This document shows positions 42,574 to 51,626 of a stretch of DNA of 64,000 nucleotides, piece after piece. The stretch's first letter is position 1; each line of letters starts with the position of its first letter. The stretch lies in assembly GCF_002849715.1 (NCBI RefSeq), contig NZ_CP018863.1, positions 930,001-994,000 on the forward strand, written 5' to 3'. The position numbers and the translations under genes were made by a program. The DNA is from Arthrobacter crystallopoietes. GTDB taxonomy: Bacteria > Actinomycetota > Actinomycetes > Actinomycetales > Micrococcaceae. Under the pieces are notes generated by a model. That model had not been told where the DNA came from. It ran no database searches and saw only the letters and a program-made list of their open reading frames with translations.

Positions 42574-43049
42574 CAGCGGACCTGGAAGAGCAGCCCGAGC
42601 ATGACGCCGTAGACCAGGTGCGCGGCCACCGCCACGGCCGGGGTCTGGATGCCGTAGTTCAACGCCAGCAGGCCCGGCGGCTCCAGCGCGGCGCGGCTCG
42701 ACGGTCCTGCCCGGTGCGAGGCCATCCGCGGGTGGACGCCGGGCAGCAGCGGCAGCACTATTGTCAGGGCGACCGCTACATGCAGCAGGCCCAGCAGTCC
42801 CCCGAGCCACCAGGTCGCCTGGCCCAGCAGCGCGAACGTGGCCGCGTAGCCCAACGCGAAGATCTGGCCGGCCGCGAGATGGATGAAGAAGCCTGCCACC
42901 CGCGCGTGGTCCGGATCCGGGGTGACCAGCGTCCCCAGCACCAGGGGCAGGTCGAGCCGGGTCAGGCCGGCCATCTGCGCCGCGATCATGACCATGGTGA
43001 GTGCACCCGTTGCGAGCAGTCCGAACACCGCCCAGCCTGCCCAGTCCAT
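42573..43049 (-). CDS. Four-segment membrane protein coupled to the GH15 gene
   Basis: A 158-residue protein with helices at about 3-23, 45-63, 72-95 and 131-153. It starts at ATG 43049 (MDWAGWAVFG) with GGAGGCGGAG upstream; the frame is open beyond this but has a hydrophilic, unlikely N-terminus. I recognise no conserved family beyond actinobacterial membrane proteins found beside GH15 genes. The 1-base stop/start overlap with the next gene suggests a role in the same process. Confidence 0.75.
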   Translation of the reverse strand: MDWAGWAVFGLLATGALTMVMIAAQMAGLTRLDLPLVLGTLVTPDPDHARVAGFFIHLAAGQIFALGYAATFALLGQATWWLGGLLGLLHVAVALTIVLPLLPGVHPRMASHRAGPSSRAALEPPGLLALNYGIQTPAVAVAAHLVYGVMLGLLFQVR

Positions 43050-43259
43050 CCCGTCTCCGCCTCCCGACGCCGCCGGTTGCCCGGCGGCGTCCTGCCGACA
43101 CGCCTGTTTCCCCGCCGGCATTCACCGAAGAGGATCTGGGTGGAAGTATGCGCGGCGAGGCTTGTGGAAAGACTATGGCCACCGGCCGGTCCCGGCAACG
43201 GTCAACGGCGGAACCTCCATTCAGGAAGTCCCGCCGCAAAGGCCGCAGCGCGGAAGCGG

Positions 43260-43808
43260 TTAGTGCCCGTTGTCCAGAACGCGGGCGGGAAGTCCGCCCC
43301 GGCTGCTGGGTGAAGCGGCCTTCCGCCGGTTGCGCCGCGCCTTGAATCGGTTGCCCAGTGCCTTGAATGAAGGCAGGGCCACTGCGGCAGCAGCGGCAAT
43401 GAACACCAGTTGCATCAGCGTTCGCGGCAGCAGCTCGGTGGCAGGTTCCCCGCCGAAGTCGATTCCGGCAACAGCCGCGTACACGTTGGCCGGGAACATG
43501 ACCACCAGCAGCACCATCAATCCCGCTCCCGCCCAGGGGGCAGTCCACCGGTGCAGTAGACCAAGGGCCGCCGCCAGCTCCAGTACGCCGGTCAGCGTGA
43601 CCAGCAGCCCGGGATAAGGAAGCGCTGGGGGCACCATGTTGATGAGGTCCTCGCGAATGCCGTTGAAGTGGGCCGTTCCGGTCAGGACCAGCATGGCGGC
43701 CAACCCGCCCCGCAGGCTCACCCGCCAGGATCGGAGGGGCTTGACGCCGAGAGTCCCGGCCAGCCGCAGCAGCAGTGTGACTGCCAACAAGGTGATGAGG
43801 GGTGCCAT
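43260..43808 (-). CDS. DoxX-family membrane protein
   Basis: A 182-residue protein with four membrane helices. RGGLAAMLVLTGTAHF, near residue 33, and GVLELAAALGLL, near 75, are DoxX-type signatures. ATG 43808 has AAGGAC at a distance of 8. It is divergent from the TetR gene at 43907 and shares the intergenic region with its direct-repeat operators, so it is the probable target of that repressor. The C-terminal tail is basic. Function of this subgroup is unclear; some relatives work in redox or sulfur metabolism. Confidence 0.82.
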   Translation of the reverse strand: MAPLITLLAVTLLLRLAGTLGVKPLRSWRVSLRGGLAAMLVLTGTAHFNGIREDLINMVPPALPYPGLLVTLTGVLELAAALGLLHRWTAPWAGAGLMVLLVVMFPANVYAAVAGIDFGGEPATELLPRTLMQLVFIAAAAAVALPSFKALGNRFKARRNRRKAASPSSRGGLPARVLDNGH

Positions 43809-43839
43809 GGGAAGTCCTTCCATCGGACATCGTGCCTAT

Positions 43840-43888
43840 CTTGACACTGACTAGATTACTCGATGATCAAACTTGTCAATGACTAGAT
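43840..43888. promoter_or_regulatory. Two 17-bp direct repeats in the DoxX/TetR divergent promoter
   Basis: CTTGACACTGACTAGAT (43840-43856) and CTTGTCAATGACTAGAT (43872-43888) differ at two positions and are 32 bases apart, three helical turns. They are much more AT-rich than the surroundings. They are the expected binding sites for the TetR protein encoded 19 bases further right. Confidence 0.6.
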
Positions 43889-43906
43889 AGCGGCTAATGT
43901 AAGAGG

Positions 43907-44491
43907 ATGGAAACCTCGAGCTACCACCACGGAGATCTGCGCCGCGCCATCATTGATGCGGCGCTGGACGTGATCCGCGAGTTCAGCCCCGCCGCCGTCA
44001 GCCTCCGCGATCTGGCCCGGCGCGCCGGCGTCTCCCATGCCGCCCCGGCACACCATTTCGGCGACAAAGCGGGCCTCCTGACCGCCGTCGCCGTGCAGGG
44101 GTTTGGCCTGCTCGGCGACGTCCTGCAAAAGGCGGCGGGCCAGCCCGACGGGTATCTGGCTGCTGGCGTCGCCTACGTGGGGTTCGCCGTCGAGCACCGC
44201 GCGCACTTCGAGGTAATGTTCCGGCCTGAGCTCTACCATGCGGACGATCCGGAACTGCTCGAGGCCCAGGCCAGGACATCGCGGATGCTTTACGAAGGTG
44301 CCGCGCCGTACGTGCAGGACGGCGGCACCACGCCTCGGGACGCTGCACTGGCGGCCTGGTCGCTGGTGCACGGATTCGCTTCCTTGTGGCTCAGCGGAAA
44401 CCTGCCTGCCGATCTGCCGGAGGATCCGCAGGACGCGGCCCGGAGAGTGGCGCGCGTCCTCTTTCCCCACAAAGCCGGCGATAACGCCTGA
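43907..44491 (+). CDS. TetR-family repressor with WHG-type C-terminal domain
   Basis: A 194-residue regulator. The HTH is in VSLRDLARRAGVSHAAPAHHFGDKAGLL (about 32-60). The C-terminal domain (about 85-185, EHRAHFEVMFRPELY) belongs to the TetR_C_13/WHG type. Direct repeats upstream are likely operators, also in front of the divergent DoxX gene. The AKR gene follows after 41 bases but has its own -10-like element, so co-regulation is uncertain. Confidence 0.88.
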   Translation: METSSYHHGDLRRAIIDAALDVIREFSPAAVSLRDLARRAGVSHAAPAHHFGDKAGLLTAVAVQGFGLLGDVLQKAAGQPDGYLAAGVAYVGFAVEHRAHFEVMFRPELYHADDPELLEAQARTSRMLYEGAAPYVQDGGTTPRDAALAAWSLVHGFASLWLSGNLPADLPEDPQDAARRVARVLFPHKAGDNA

Positions 44492-44532
44492 GACGCGGCC
44501 CGGCGTCGTACTTTGGCGTTAGTCTGGGCAGC

Positions 44533-45537
44533 ATGGAATTCAGATACCTGGGCAACAGCGGCCTGAAAATATCGGAGATCACGTACGGCAACTGGCTTAC
44601 CCACGGCTCGCAGGTGGAAAACGACACGGCAACCCAGTGTGTGCGGGCGGCGTTGGACGCCGGCATCACCACCTTCGACACCGCGGACGTCTACGCCAAC
44701 ACCGCCGCGGAGGAAGTCCTCGGCGCTGCGTTGAAGGGCGAGCGGCGGCAGTCGCTGGAGATCTTCACCAAGGTCTACTTCCCCACCGGGCCCAAGGGGC
44801 ACAACGACACCGGGCTGTCGCGCAAGCACATCATGGAGTCAATCGATGGGTCCCTGCGCCGGCTGCAGACCGACTACGTGGACCTCTACCAGGCGCACCG
44901 GTACGACGTCGAAACCCCGCTCGAGGAGACCATGCAGGCCTTTGCCGACGTGGTCCGCGCGGGCAAGGCATTGTATATCGGTGTCAGCGAGTGGGACGCC
45001 GAGCAGCTGCGCGCCGGGCACGCGCTCGCGAAGGAGCTGGGCATCCAGCTGATCTCCAACCAGCCGCAGTACTCCATGCTGTGGCGGGTCATCGAGGGCG
45101 AGGTCGTTCCCGCCTCCGAGGAGCTGGGCATCTCGCAGATCGTCTGGTCGCCGATGGCCCAGGGCGTGCTCAGCGGCAAGTATCTGCCGGGCGCCGAACC
45201 GCCCGCCGGCAGCCGCGCCACGGACGAGAAGGGCGGCGCGCAGATGATCGAGCGCTGGATGTCCGACGACGTGCTCGAAGGCGTCCAGCAATTGGCGCCG
45301 CTGGCCGAGGAAGCGGGCCTGACCATGGCCCAGCTGGCCATCGCCTGGGTCCTGCAGAATCCGAACGTCGCCTCCGCAATCATCGGGGCGTCCCGGCCGG
45401 AGCAGGTGGTCGCCAATGTCGCCGCTGCGGGCGTGCGGCTGGACGAGGCCGTGATGGGAAAGATCGACGACGTCGTCGGCGGCCTCGCTGAGCGGGACCC
45501 GGCCAAAACCCGGGCTCCAAAGGAGCGGCTGGCCTGA
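44533..45537 (+). CDS. Aldo/keto reductase
   Basis: A 334-residue NADPH-dependent (alpha/beta)8-barrel reductase of the Kv-beta/YghZ-like AKR branch. Catalytic residues appear as FDTADVYANTAAEEVLG (Asp, Tyr), FTKVYF (Lys) and YQAHRYD (His). TAGTCT (44520-44525) lies seven bases before the A of the ATG, so transcription may start at the start codon (leaderless). The substrate is unknown, probably a reactive aldehyde or ketone. It ends 5 bases from the convergent Gfo/Idh/MocA gene. Confidence 0.92.
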   Translation: MEFRYLGNSGLKISEITYGNWLTHGSQVENDTATQCVRAALDAGITTFDTADVYANTAAEEVLGAALKGERRQSLEIFTKVYFPTGPKGHNDTGLSRKHIMESIDGSLRRLQTDYVDLYQAHRYDVETPLEETMQAFADVVRAGKALYIGVSEWDAEQLRAGHALAKELGIQLISNQPQYSMLWRVIEGEVVPASEELGISQIVWSPMAQGVLSGKYLPGAEPPAGSRATDEKGGAQMIERWMSDDVLEGVQQLAPLAEEAGLTMAQLAIAWVLQNPNVASAIIGASRPEQVVANVAAAGVRLDEAVMGKIDDVVGGLAERDPAKTRAPKERLA

Positions 45538-45542
45538 CTGTC

Positions 45543-46601
45543 CTAGCGCGTCTGGTTCTGCCGGTGGACCTCCTCAATAATCCTGACGACGGCGAGTGAC
45601 TCCGCCGGGTCCACCGGCACCGGCGCGCCGGCGGTGATGCTTGCCGCCAGCTGCCGGTAGAACTCCGGGTAGGCCCCGCGCTCGGCTTTGACCGCCCGCA
45701 CATCGCCGGGCACACCGATGGTCCCCCAGGTCTCTTCCGGCTCCTCGCCGTACCCTGCCGCGGAAGGCAGCAGGCCGCCGTCGAGCGCTGCTTCCTGCCC
45801 GTCCATCCCCCACTTCGTGAAGGCGGCCTTTGCCCCGAGCACGTGGAAGCGCGGCGCCGGCAGCCCGGAGATCAGGTTCATGGACAGCCGCGAGCGCACC
45901 CCGGATTCATGCAGCAGGGACACAAACGCGTCCTCGTCCGCTTCCGAGACACCCGCGCCGGTATGCCGGGTCGTCTCGCCGTAGACCGTGGCCACGGGAC
46001 CGAACAGCTGCAGCGCCTGGTCGATCAGGTGCGAGCCGAGATCCGAGAGGATGCCGCCGCCCTCGGCGAGTCCGGCCGTCGCCTTCCACGCCCGCAGGCC
46101 CGCCGGCTTCCACCGCTCAAAACGCGACTCAAAGAGATGCACCTGGCCGAGTCCGCCGTCGTCGATCAGTTTCTTCAGGGTGAGGAAATCCGAGTCCCAG
46201 CGCCGGTTTTGGAAGACCGAAAGCACGACGCCGGCCTGCCGCGCCTTCTCGATCAGAGCCTCGCCCTCGGCAGACGTGGGAACGAACGGCTTGTCCACTA
46301 CGACATTCAGCCCGAGCTCCAGCGCGGTGCCTGCGAGCGCGAAGTGGCTGGCCGGCGGGGTCCCGATGACCACCAGGTCCAGGTCGGCGGCGCGATCGAA
46401 CAGCTCCGGCGTGCCGGCGAGGACTTCCGCATCCGGATAGGTTGCCCGGGCCAGGGCGGCGCGTTCCGGATTGCCGGTGACGATGAAGTCCAGCGAGTAG
46501 TCGCCGCTGGCTTCGAGGAACGGCGTATGAAAGACCCGGCCGGAGAGGCCGAAGCCGATGACTGCGGTGCGGAGTAGTTGAGCGTCGGTCACGAGCGCCA
46601 T
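45543..46601 (-). CDS. Gfo/Idh/MocA-family oxidoreductase
   Basis: A 352-residue NAD(P)-dependent dehydrogenase acting on sugars or inositol-like substrates. The Rossmann motif VIGFGLSGRVFHTPF is near residue 14, the EKP-type motif appears as VVDKPFVPT near 98, and the GG(G)ILSDLGSHLID motif with catalytic His near 180. Start could be ATG 46601 or the GTG three codons later. It converges with the AKR gene. Substrate not identifiable. Confidence 0.9.
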   Translation of the reverse strand: MALVTDAQLLRTAVIGFGLSGRVFHTPFLEASGDYSLDFIVTGNPERAALARATYPDAEVLAGTPELFDRAADLDLVVIGTPPASHFALAGTALELGLNVVVDKPFVPTSAEGEALIEKARQAGVVLSVFQNRRWDSDFLTLKKLIDDGGLGQVHLFESRFERWKPAGLRAWKATAGLAEGGGILSDLGSHLIDQALQLFGPVATVYGETTRHTGAGVSEADEDAFVSLLHESGVRSRLSMNLISGLPAPRFHVLGAKAAFTKWGMDGQEAALDGGLLPSAAGYGEEPEETWGTIGVPGDVRAVKAERGAYPEFYRQLAASITAGAPVPVDPAESLAVVRIIEEVHRQNQTR

Positions 46602-46622
46602 CTTACGGGGAAAGGAGCTCCG

Positions 46623-47306
46623 TTAGCGCGGCTCCCGGGCCGTTGTGTAGGAGGGCTCGCGCAGATTCCTGGTCCACCGGTAGGTGCCGGCGCCGGGCAA
46701 CGGATGCAGCAGCGGGTCGAACCGCCGGTCCGTGTCCTGCTGCGTAGGATCAAGCGACAAGGACATGGTGGCGAACCGGGTCCATGATCCGCGGAGTGCC
46801 GAATGGTAAAGCCACAGCGTCCAGACGCGGTCTCCGAGTGCCTGCCGGAAGGCCTCCGGTCTCGCGGGGAGCCTGAGCGCGGAGTCCAGCGGCCGGGCCG
46901 CCAGCAGGACAGGCCCTCGGTTGCCTTGGTACGGCATCAAGGTGGTGAAATCTGCTTCCGACGCGAACCTGTGCGGCGTCAGGATGAAACGGCTGGCTCC
47001 GGACATCCCCGTGGACGCGAGCAGCACATCGAAGGATTCCGATCCAGCTTGGATCCGCAGGGCCAGCCCCACGATATCCGGCAGCGGCCCGGGCAGGCCG
47101 ATCGACCGCGACAGCCTCGCCTGGACGCGAACGGTACCAGCAGTATCAAGCCAGGAAATGCCGCTTCGCCGCCCTGGCGGAAGCCTGTCGATCGCCCCGG
47201 TGAGGCTGACCCCTTCCAGGTGGATGGGGCGCTGCGGGCGAAGCGCTTTGATTCCGCGGAACAGGAGCGCAAAGCCGCGTCCCGCCGTCGTACTTAGCTG
47301 TTCCAA
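46623..47306 (-). CDS. Conserved hypothetical protein (catalase-like fold family)
   Basis: A 227-residue protein starting with TTG 47306; AAGGAG lies exactly six bases upstream, which decides the start. Sequence features are GIKALRPQRPIHLEGVSLTG near residue 16, PLPDIVGLALRI near 67 and RFILTPHRFASEADFTTLMPY near 99. The pattern resembles actinobacterial proteins sometimes labelled phosphodiesterase or catalase-related; I see no heme-binding Tyr motif. Function unknown. A longer open frame upstream overlaps the CBS-domain gene in antisense and is not coding. The 10-mer motif lies just inside the start. Confidence 0.72.
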   Translation of the reverse strand: MEQLSTTAGRGFALLFRGIKALRPQRPIHLEGVSLTGAIDRLPPGRRSGISWLDTAGTVRVQARLSRSIGLPGPLPDIVGLALRIQAGSESFDVLLASTGMSGASRFILTPHRFASEADFTTLMPYQGNRGPVLLAARPLDSALRLPARPEAFRQALGDRVWTLWLYHSALRGSWTRFATMSLSLDPTQQDTDRRFDPLLHPLPGAGTYRWTRNLREPSYTTAREPR

Positions 47307-47553
47307 TTCCAGCTCCTTCCGCCACCGCCACGTGTTGCACGAGGCCCGCCTGTCCGCCGGCCGGTCGAAATGTCCTATTGGGAGGAAATATACGCCGGCA
47401 TGCGCCTCGGGCGGCACGCACAACCTACATCGGCCCCTTGCCAAACGCAGGCGGCTGGCTAGGCTGAAGGTCAGGGGAAGCGCAGCGAGGCATTCCCCGT
47501 CCCGGCCGATCGGATCTGTCTGCGGCCTAGGCCGCACGGTCCAGGAAGGTGGC
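47307..47553. other. 247-bp divergent intergenic region
   Basis: It separates the TTG-start hypothetical gene and the CBS-domain gene, which diverge. No further gene is supported. Promoters for both must lie here. I see no clear operator. Confidence 0.4.
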
Positions 47554-48045
47554 TTGCTGGTGGATTCCCATGCCCCGGTAACCGCACGCGACATCATGAC
47601 AACGCCGGTCATCAGCGTTGTCGCCGAAACACTGATCGAAGACGTCGTCCAGCTGCTAGGCCAACACCGCATCAGCGCCGTGCCGGTAGTGGATGATGAG
47701 CAGCATGTGGTCGGGCTGGTCAGCGAGTACGACCTGCTGGCGACTCCGGGCGTCACCGCGGCCCAGGTCATGACTAGCTCCGTGATCAGCGTGACTACGG
47801 ATACCGCCATCTCGGAGATCCGGCAGCTGCTGGTCAACCAGTGGATCGTTCGAGTTCCGGTCCTGGAGAACGGGCGCCTGGTCGGCATCGTCAGCCGCGC
47901 GGACATCGTGGCGCTGCTGGCAACCGAGTGGGTCTGCGGCGCTTGCGGTGAACCGGTCCGGGGCGAACACCCGCCCAAGGCCTGCCCCAAATGCGGGGCG
48001 GACAGCGAGAGGTTCGTCCTGCACGAGCAGCCGCCGGGCCCCTGA
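47554..48045 (+). CDS. Tandem CBS-domain protein with C-terminal zinc ribbon
   Basis: A 163-residue protein. Two CBS motifs (about 9-60 and 70-122; MTTPVISVVAETLIEDVV and MTSSVISVTTDTAISEI) form a Bateman module that binds adenine nucleotides such as AMP, ATP or NAD. The end carries a zinc ribbon CGACGEPVRG and CPKCGAD. Start is uncertain: TTG 47554 (AGGAAGG spacing 5) or GTG 47560. It sits 44 bases upstream of the dehydrogenase E1alpha gene and could sense energy state for that operon. Confidence 0.85.
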   Translation: MLVDSHAPVTARDIMTTPVISVVAETLIEDVVQLLGQHRISAVPVVDDEQHVVGLVSEYDLLATPGVTAAQVMTSSVISVTTDTAISEIRQLLVNQWIVRVPVLENGRLVGIVSRADIVALLATEWVCGACGEPVRGEHPPKACPKCGADSERFVLHEQPPGP

Positions 48046-48089
48046 ACCGGTCCCTGCGCTGAACCAGATCCAGGAGATGGAGGTAAGCG

Positions 48090-49184
48090 ATGACTGACCA
48101 GGCAGCCGCGGCAACAGCCGGGTCCCAGGCGGCAGGATCATTCCCCGGGGCTGAACCGCCTGAGGTGCTCATCGGGTACTACCGCGAAATGGTCCTGATC
48201 CGGAAGTTCGAGCTCACCGCGGACCAGATGTACAAGCGGGCCAAAATCGGCGGTTACTGCCACCTCAACCTCGGCGAGGAGGCCACCGTCGTCGGGCTTA
48301 TGGCGGCTCTGCGGGAGAAGGATTACCTCTTCACAAACTACCGGGACCACGGCTATGCCCTCTCCCGCGGGATGGATCCCGGGCGCGTTATGGCCGAGTT
48401 ATTCGGCAAGTCCACCGGAGTTTCCAAGGGCCGCGGCGGCTCGATGCACATGTTCGATACCCAGACCCGGCTGCTGGGCGGCTACGGCATCGTCGGCGGG
48501 CAGCTGCCGCCGGCCACCGGCGCCGCGCTGGCGCTGACCTACCGGGGCAAGCCCGGGCCGGACGCCGAAGCGGTGATGTGCCAGATGGGCGACGGCACCA
48601 CCAACATCGGCGCGTTCCACGAGTCACTGAACCTCGCCGCCGTCTGGCATCTGCCCATTGTCTACGTGGTGGTGAACAACCGGCTTGGCATGGGCACCAC
48701 GGTGGAGGCGGCCTCCGGCGAGCCTCTGCTCTACAAACGCGGCGCTTCCTACCGGATCCCCGGCGAACGCGTGGACGGCAACGACGTCGTTGCGGTGCGG
48801 GAAGCGGCGACTGCGGCGCTGGATCGTGCCCGGATCGATCGCCAGCCGGGGCTCCTGGAGGTCATGAGCTACCGGTTGCGCGGCCACTCGGTGGTGGATC
48901 CTGCACGGTACCGCTCGGCCGCGGAGGTGGAGGAGGCCCAGGCCGCGGATCCGGTGCCAGCGTTCCGGGCGCAGTTGCTCGCCGCGGGCCTACTGACAGA
49001 GGAGCAGGCAGTGCTGCTAGAGGACGACGCTGCGGAAAAGGTAGCGTCCGCCGTCGCTTTTGCCGAATCCAGCCCGGCGCCCACACCCGACGAGCTTTTC
49101 GACTTCGCCTACGCCACTCCGGTGGCGAATGCTCCGCGGGCCTTGCCCGGCCAGCCGGCTGCGGCCCGGGAGCCGCGGCTATGA
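48090..49184 (+). CDS. pdhA: 2-oxoacid (pyruvate-type) dehydrogenase E1 alpha subunit
   Basis: A 364-residue thiamine-diphosphate enzyme subunit. The ThDP motif runs from GDGTTNIGAFHESLN to VVNNRLGMGT (residues ~168-205) and the phosphorylation-loop region is YRLRGHSVVDPARYR. GGAGGTAAGCG precedes the ATG. With E1beta and E2 next to it, it forms the decarboxylating component of a pyruvate, acetoin or branched-chain dehydrogenase complex. GSMHMFD and substrate-loop residues favour pyruvate/acetoin over branched-chain substrates. Confidence 0.9.
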   Translation: MTDQAAAATAGSQAAGSFPGAEPPEVLIGYYREMVLIRKFELTADQMYKRAKIGGYCHLNLGEEATVVGLMAALREKDYLFTNYRDHGYALSRGMDPGRVMAELFGKSTGVSKGRGGSMHMFDTQTRLLGGYGIVGGQLPPATGAALALTYRGKPGPDAEAVMCQMGDGTTNIGAFHESLNLAAVWHLPIVYVVVNNRLGMGTTVEAASGEPLLYKRGASYRIPGERVDGNDVVAVREAATAALDRARIDRQPGLLEVMSYRLRGHSVVDPARYRSAAEVEEAQAADPVPAFRAQLLAAGLLTEEQAVLLEDDAAEKVASAVAFAESSPAPTPDELFDFAYATPVANAPRALPGQPAAAREPRL

Positions 49185-49213
49185 CCATCACCGGAGCCAG
49201 CACAGGAGACGGA

Positions 49214-50206
49214 ATGCCCACCACCAGCTACCGGCAGGCCCTCAACGACACGCTCCGCGCGGAACTGACGCGGGACGAAAACGTGATCCTGCTCGGCGAG
49301 GAGATCGGCATCTTCGAAGGGTCCTACAAAATCACCGCCGGCCTGTTGAAGGAATTCGGTCCGGAACGGGTCAGGGATACTCCGATCGCGGAAGAAGGCT
49401 TCGTGGGAGCGGCCATTGGAGCGGCGATGCTGGGCATGCGCCCGGTGGTCGAAATCATGACGCTGAACTTCAGCCTGATCGCGATCGACCAGATCGTGAA
49501 CCACGCGGCCAAAATCTACGGCATGTTCGGCGGCCAGACACCGGTGCCCATGGTGATCCGGTTCCCGGGCGGCGGCGGCCAGCAACTGGCGGCCACGCAT
49601 TCGCAGAACCTGGAGGTCTGGTACGCGCATGTGCCGGGACTGAAAGTAGTGGCTCCGGCTACCCCTGCCGACGCGAAGGCCCTGCTCACCGCAGCCATCC
49701 GCGACGACGACCCGGTCATCTTCCTGGAGAACCTCTCCCTCTACAACACCAAGGGCGAAGTGCCCGACGGCGAGCAGGTCGCCGAAATCGGCAAGGCGGC
49801 CGTGGTCAAGGAAGGCAGCGATCTGACCGTCATCACCTACTCCCGCGGCACGGTCATCGCGTTGGAAACCGCCCGGCAACTGGAGGACGAAGGCATCTCT
49901 GTCGAGGTGGTGGATCTGCGGAGCCTGCGGCCGCTGGACCGGGAAACATTCTGTGCCTCGGTGCGCAAGACCAGCCGGGCCGTCGTGCTGGAGGACGACT
50001 GGCTCAGCTACGGCATCGGCGCAGAGATCTCCGCTTCCCTCATGGAGGGCGCGTTCGATTATCTGGACGCCCCGGTCAGGCGCGTGGCAGCCGCCGAAGT
50101 GCCGCTGCCCTACGCCAAGGCCCTGGAACTGGCGGCGCTACCGGACGCCAGCGACCTGGTCCGGGTCATCCGCGAAGTCCTCGACGACACCAGTTTCTCC
50201 CGATAG
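49214..50206 (+). CDS. pdhB: 2-oxoacid dehydrogenase E1 beta subunit
   Basis: A 330-residue partner of E1alpha. The N-terminal YRQALNDTLRAELTRDENV, LGEEIGIFEGSYK and PIAEEGFVGAAIGAA segments belong to the transketolase-type pyrimidine-binding domain, followed by the C-terminal domain with VVDLRSLRPLD. ATG 49214 (AGGAG at 5 bases) gives the usual length. An ATG at 49181 that overlaps the E1alpha stop as ATGA would add 11 residues and is an alternative. Confidence 0.92.
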   Translation: MPTTSYRQALNDTLRAELTRDENVILLGEEIGIFEGSYKITAGLLKEFGPERVRDTPIAEEGFVGAAIGAAMLGMRPVVEIMTLNFSLIAIDQIVNHAAKIYGMFGGQTPVPMVIRFPGGGGQQLAATHSQNLEVWYAHVPGLKVVAPATPADAKALLTAAIRDDDPVIFLENLSLYNTKGEVPDGEQVAEIGKAAVVKEGSDLTVITYSRGTVIALETARQLEDEGISVEVVDLRSLRPLDRETFCASVRKTSRAVVLEDDWLSYGIGAEISASLMEGAFDYLDAPVRRVAAAEVPLPYAKALELAALPDASDLVRVIREVLDDTSFSR

Positions 50207-50215
50207 GAGCCAGCC

Positions 50216-51529
50216 ATGCCGGAAGTATTCATGCCGCGCCTGTCCGACACCATGGAAGAAGGTGTCATCAGCCGCTGGCTCAAAAAGGAGGGCGACACAG
50301 TCCATCAGGGCGATGTGATCGGCGAGATCGACACCGACAAGGCCACCATGGACCTGGAGGTGTTCGAGGACGGCGTCCTGGAGAAGCTTCTCGTTCCCGA
50401 GGGCACCACCGTAGCCATCGGTGAAGCGGTAGCGATCATCGGCGGCGGGAGCGGAACCGGAGGCGGGGAGGCACCCGGCACTTCAACAACACAAAGTACG
50501 ACGGCGGCCGAGGCACCGGCAGCACCCCGCGAATCCGCAGCGCCCGCACCATCCGCGGCACCAGCAGCACCGAAGGAGCCGGCCAAACCAACATCCGGCG
50601 GCCGAGTCTTGACCTCTCCCCTTGCCCGCAGAATCGCCGCCGAGCACGGCATTGACCCGGCCACCCTCACGGGCACCGGCCCAGGCGGCCGGATAGTCCG
50701 CGCCGACGTCGAGGCCGCGGCGGCAGCGGGCGAAGGGCGAACCGAGAAGACGGACCAGGGCGCCCAAGCAGGGCAGCCGGCCCAACCCAGCCCAACTGAA
50801 GCTCCACGGCCAGCAGCAGCGCCCAACCAGACGGATACGGGCGCCGACTCCGTTGATGTGCCCCTGACGCAGATGCGCAAGGCCACGGCCCGCCGGTTGA
50901 CCGAAAGCGCTGGCGCTCCCCACTTCTTCCTAACCAACGTTGTGGGCGTAGACCGCCTGTTCGCGTTCCGGCAGGAAGTCAACCAGCGCTATGCGGACTC
51001 CGGAATCAAGGTCAGCGTGACCGACCTACTGGTGAGGGCCTGCGCCGTCACCCTGCATGCGCACCCGCAGGTCAACTCCTCCTGGGCAGGAGATAAAATC
51101 CTGCAGCACCGCCGCACGCACATCGGCGTCGCCGTCGCCATCGAAAACGGACTCATTGTCCCCGTCGTCAGGGATGCGGATGCCAAACCCCTGGACGAGC
51201 TTGCTGCGGAGACACGGGAACTGGCGGAGAAGGCCCGCGCCGGCAAGCTCAAGCGCGATGAATTCAGAGGCGGCACGTTCACTATCAGCAACCTGGGCAT
51301 GTTCGGAATCGATAACTTCACCGCAGTGATCAACCCGCCCGAGGCAGCCATCCTGGCCGTAGGTGCCGCTACTGAGGAACCGTTCGTGCAGGACGGGACG
51401 CTGCAGAGCAGACGGATCATGAAGCTGACCATGACCGCTGACCACCGGGTGCTGGACGGCGCGACCGCGGCCGCGTTCCTTCGGGACCTCAAACAGACGC
51501 TGGAGGAACCCCTGCGCATCCTCCTTTAG
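50216..51529 (+). CDS. pdhC: Dihydrolipoamide acyltransferase (E2)
   Basis: A 437-residue E2 core. One lipoyl domain (1-75) has the lipoyl lysine in EIDTDKATMDLEV near residue 41. An Ala/Pro linker encodes STTAAEAP at a copy of the 10-mer motif. A peripheral-subunit binding domain (LTSPLARRIAAEHGIDPATL, about 130-165) follows, then the catalytic CAT domain with the HRVLDGA motif near the end. E3 (dihydrolipoamide dehydrogenase) is not encoded here and must be shared with another complex. Confidence 0.92.
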   Translation: MPEVFMPRLSDTMEEGVISRWLKKEGDTVHQGDVIGEIDTDKATMDLEVFEDGVLEKLLVPEGTTVAIGEAVAIIGGGSGTGGGEAPGTSTTQSTTAAEAPAAPRESAAPAPSAAPAAPKEPAKPTSGGRVLTSPLARRIAAEHGIDPATLTGTGPGGRIVRADVEAAAAAGEGRTEKTDQGAQAGQPAQPSPTEAPRPAAAPNQTDTGADSVDVPLTQMRKATARRLTESAGAPHFFLTNVVGVDRLFAFRQEVNQRYADSGIKVSVTDLLVRACAVTLHAHPQVNSSWAGDKILQHRRTHIGVAVAIENGLIVPVVRDADAKPLDELAAETRELAEKARAGKLKRDEFRGGTFTISNLGMFGIDNFTAVINPPEAAILAVGAATEEPFVQDGTLQSRRIMKLTMTADHRVLDGATAAAFLRDLKQTLEEPLRILL

Positions 51530-51626
51530 CAGTTGTCCACAGTCTGGAAGTGCGGGATAGCGGTGCATTGTCGTAGCGGGGGAAGGTGGACGAACCAGAC
51601 CACCCTTCACGACGAAAGGCACCAAC

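Noticed and set aside
40762-43830. A continuous 1022-codon minus-strand frame covering GH15 and two membrane-protein genes
   Set aside because: Only the part from 42573 has GH15 homology; the upstream part is out of frame with two better-supported membrane protein genes.
51533-51541. TTGTCCACA, an actinobacterial DnaA box
   Set aside because: It is a single copy next to the E2 stop codon. The second copy at 53681-53689 is part of an IclR operator. There is no box cluster, AT-rich element or dnaA/dnaN gene, so no origin is claimed.
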